Shown in pieces: positions 5,348-6,519 of a DNA stretch of 6,519 nt. Positions within the stretch are counted from its first letter, which is position 1; each line of letters begins with the position of its first letter. The notes below the pieces were generated by a model. The model ran no database searches and was not told the origin of the DNA. It saw only the letters and a program-made list of their open reading frames with translations. This DNA is from JAFHCF01 sp048497495 (GTDB lineage Bacteria; Pseudomonadota; Alphaproteobacteria; Rhizobiales; Ancalomicrobiaceae): assembly GCA_048497495.1 (NCBI GenBank), contig JAFHCF010000031.1, positions 1-6,519 on the forward strand, written 5' to 3'. The translations under genes and the position numbers were made by a program.

Positions 5348-5393
5348 TCCGTGCGCCCGCGATCATCCCCCGCGATTCCACTCGGAGTGTCCC

Positions 5394-6519
5394 ATGGCGA
5401 CCCTGCTTCTCGCCGCCGCCGGCAGCGCGCTGGGTGGCGTCCTCGGCGGCGTCGGCGCGCTCGTCGGCCAGGCCATCGGCGGCATCGCCGGCAGCCTGAT
5501 CGACAAGGCGCTGATCCGCTCGACCTTGCCGACGAGCTCCGGTCCCCGGCTCTCCGACCTCGACGTCCTGAGCTCCACCGAGGGTGAGGACATTCCCCGC
5601 GTCTGGGGACGGGTTCGCCTCTCCGGTCAGATGATCTGGGCGACCCGCCACGAGGAGACCTCGAGCGCCAGCGGCGGCAAGGGCGGCCCCAAGGTGAAGA
5701 ACTGGAGCTACCACGCCAATTTCGCCGTCGCCCTGTGCGAGGGGCCGATCCACCGGGTCGGCCGCGTCTGGGCCGACGGCACCCTGCTCGACACCACCGC
5801 CTTCACCATCCGCGTCCATCTCGGCGGCGAGGATCAGGAGCCCGATGCGCTGATTCTCGCCCGCCAGGGCGGCGACGCGCCCGCCTATCGCGGCGTCGCC
5901 TACGTCGTCTTCGAGCATTTTCCGCTCGGCGACTGGGGCAATCGCATCCCCCAGCTGAGCTTCGAGGTGATCCGCGTCGCCGATCGGCTGGAGGGAATGG
6001 TGCGCGCCGTCACCATGATCCCCGGCGGCACCGAGTTCGGGTATGGCACCGGCGCCGTCACCCGCACCGCGAGCCCCGGCGTCACCGAGACCGAGAACCG
6101 CCACGTCTGCCACGCCGCCACCGACTTCGTCGCCGCCTTCGACGAACTCGTCGACCTCTGTCCGAACCTGAAGCGCGTCGCCCTGGTGGTCACCTGGTTC
6201 GGCGACGACCTCAGGGTCGGCCGATGCCGGGTCGAGCCGGCGGTGGAACAGGCGGCGAAGACGACGACACCCCTGGTGTGGTCGGTCGCCGGCCGCGATC
6301 GGGCGAGCGCCCGGCTGGTCTCCACCGTCGACGGCCACCCGGCCTACGGCGGCACCCCGGCCGACGCCACCGTGATCGAGGCGATCGCCGAGATCCGCGC
6401 CCGCGGTCTCGAGGTGATGCTCTATCCCTTCCTGTCGATGGACATCCCGACCGGCAACGGCCTCGCCGATCCGCGCGGCGCCGCCGAGCAGCCCGCCCAT
6501 CCCTGGCGCGGCCGCATCA
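5394..6519 (+). CDS. Megatron / host-specificity tail tip protein, GTA gp15 (5' part, truncated by window end)
   Basis: The reading frame is open from ATG 5394 to the window edge, giving 375 residues of a protein that is about 1,300 residues in relatives. It forms the central tail tip, contacts the recipient and holds a TIM-barrel-like domain. Residues 2-37 are a glycine- and alanine-rich hydrophobic stretch (LLAAAGSALGGVLGGVGALV), reminiscent of a glycine zipper and common in this family. Next come RLSDLDVLSSTEGEDIPRVW, GRVRLSGQMIWATRHEE and KNWSYHANFAVALCEGPI, the typical N-terminal tail-fold region. From about residue 235 the GTA-specific part begins, with VALVVTWFGDDLRVGRCRVEP (W268 to D272 in WFGDD), HPAYGGTPADATVIEAI, YPFLSMDIPTGN (344 onward) and PWRGRI at the edge. 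GGAG at 5384-5387, 6 bases before the ATG, supports the start. No break is seen in the visible part. Confidence 0.93.
   Translation, partial: MATLLLAAAGSALGGVLGGVGALVGQAIGGIAGSLIDKALIRSTLPTSSGPRLSDLDVLSSTEGEDIPRVWGRVRLSGQMIWATRHEETSSASGGKGGPKVKNWSYHANFAVALCEGPIHRVGRVWADGTLLDTTAFTIRVHLGGEDQEPDALILARQGGDAPAYRGVAYVVFEHFPLGDWGNRIPQLSFEVIRVADRLEGMVRAVTMIPGGTEFGYGTGAVTRTASPGVTETENRHVCHAATDFVAAFDELVDLCPNLKRVALVVTWFGDDLRVGRCRVEPAVEQAAKTTTPLVWSVAGRDRASARLVSTVDGHPAYGGTPADATVIEAIAEIRARGLEVMLYPFLSMDIPTGNGLADPRGAAEQPAHPWRGRI

Noticed and set aside
5136..6500. Minus-strand open frame of 454 codons opposite the peptidase and megatron genes
   Set aside because: It is the antisense shadow of gp14 and gp15, with biased composition and no recognisable domain.
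1..6519. CRISPR arrays, tRNA or rRNA genes, insertion sequences
   Set aside because: I looked for direct repeats, tRNA-like cloverleaf arms and transposase signatures and saw none in the window.

Overview
The window is the structural tail half of a gene transfer agent (GTA)-type cluster from a high-GC alphaproteobacterium. The gene order and protein families match the Rhodobacter capsulatus GTA genes g6 to g15. The base composition (around 70% GC by eye in coding regions) and the dialect of the gp12 to gp15 proteins resemble Hyphomicrobiales (Rhizobiales), but no genus can be named from the sequence. A lysogenic siphophage using the same tail module cannot be excluded, because the terminase, portal, protease and capsid genes would lie upstream of base 1. 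No integrase, lysis, replication or repressor gene is in the window.

Layout, left to right. Bases 47-1343 hold the head-to-tail connector genes: a gp6-like adaptor, a head-closure protein and a tail terminator, linked by 4-base ATGA overlaps. Bases 1368-2348 hold the major tail tube protein and two small tail assembly chaperones. Bases 2417-2989 encode a very short tape measure protein. Bases 2990-3357 are out of place: a convergent, minus-strand gene for a YdcH/DUF465-like small coiled-coil protein, in DNA of about 53% GC, with a possible terminator at its left edge and an FNR/FixK-like dyad in its upstream region. Bases 3358-6519 return to the plus strand with the distal tail protein, the hub protein, an NlpC/P60 peptidase and the start of the giant host-contact protein (the 'megatron'), which runs off the right end.

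The plus-strand genes would work together as one particle. The connectors close the filled head and dock the tail. The chaperones and tape measure set up tube polymerisation. The distal ring, hub, peptidase and megatron form the tip that contacts the recipient and opens a path through its wall.

The points most worth a second look are the antisense DUF465 gene with its possible oxygen-regulator site, the hairpin that could split the operon, and the second tail chaperone. The recognisable N-terminal motif of that chaperone lies upstream of any usable start codon, in the -1 frame of the preceding gene, which suggests a ribosomal frameshift fusion.
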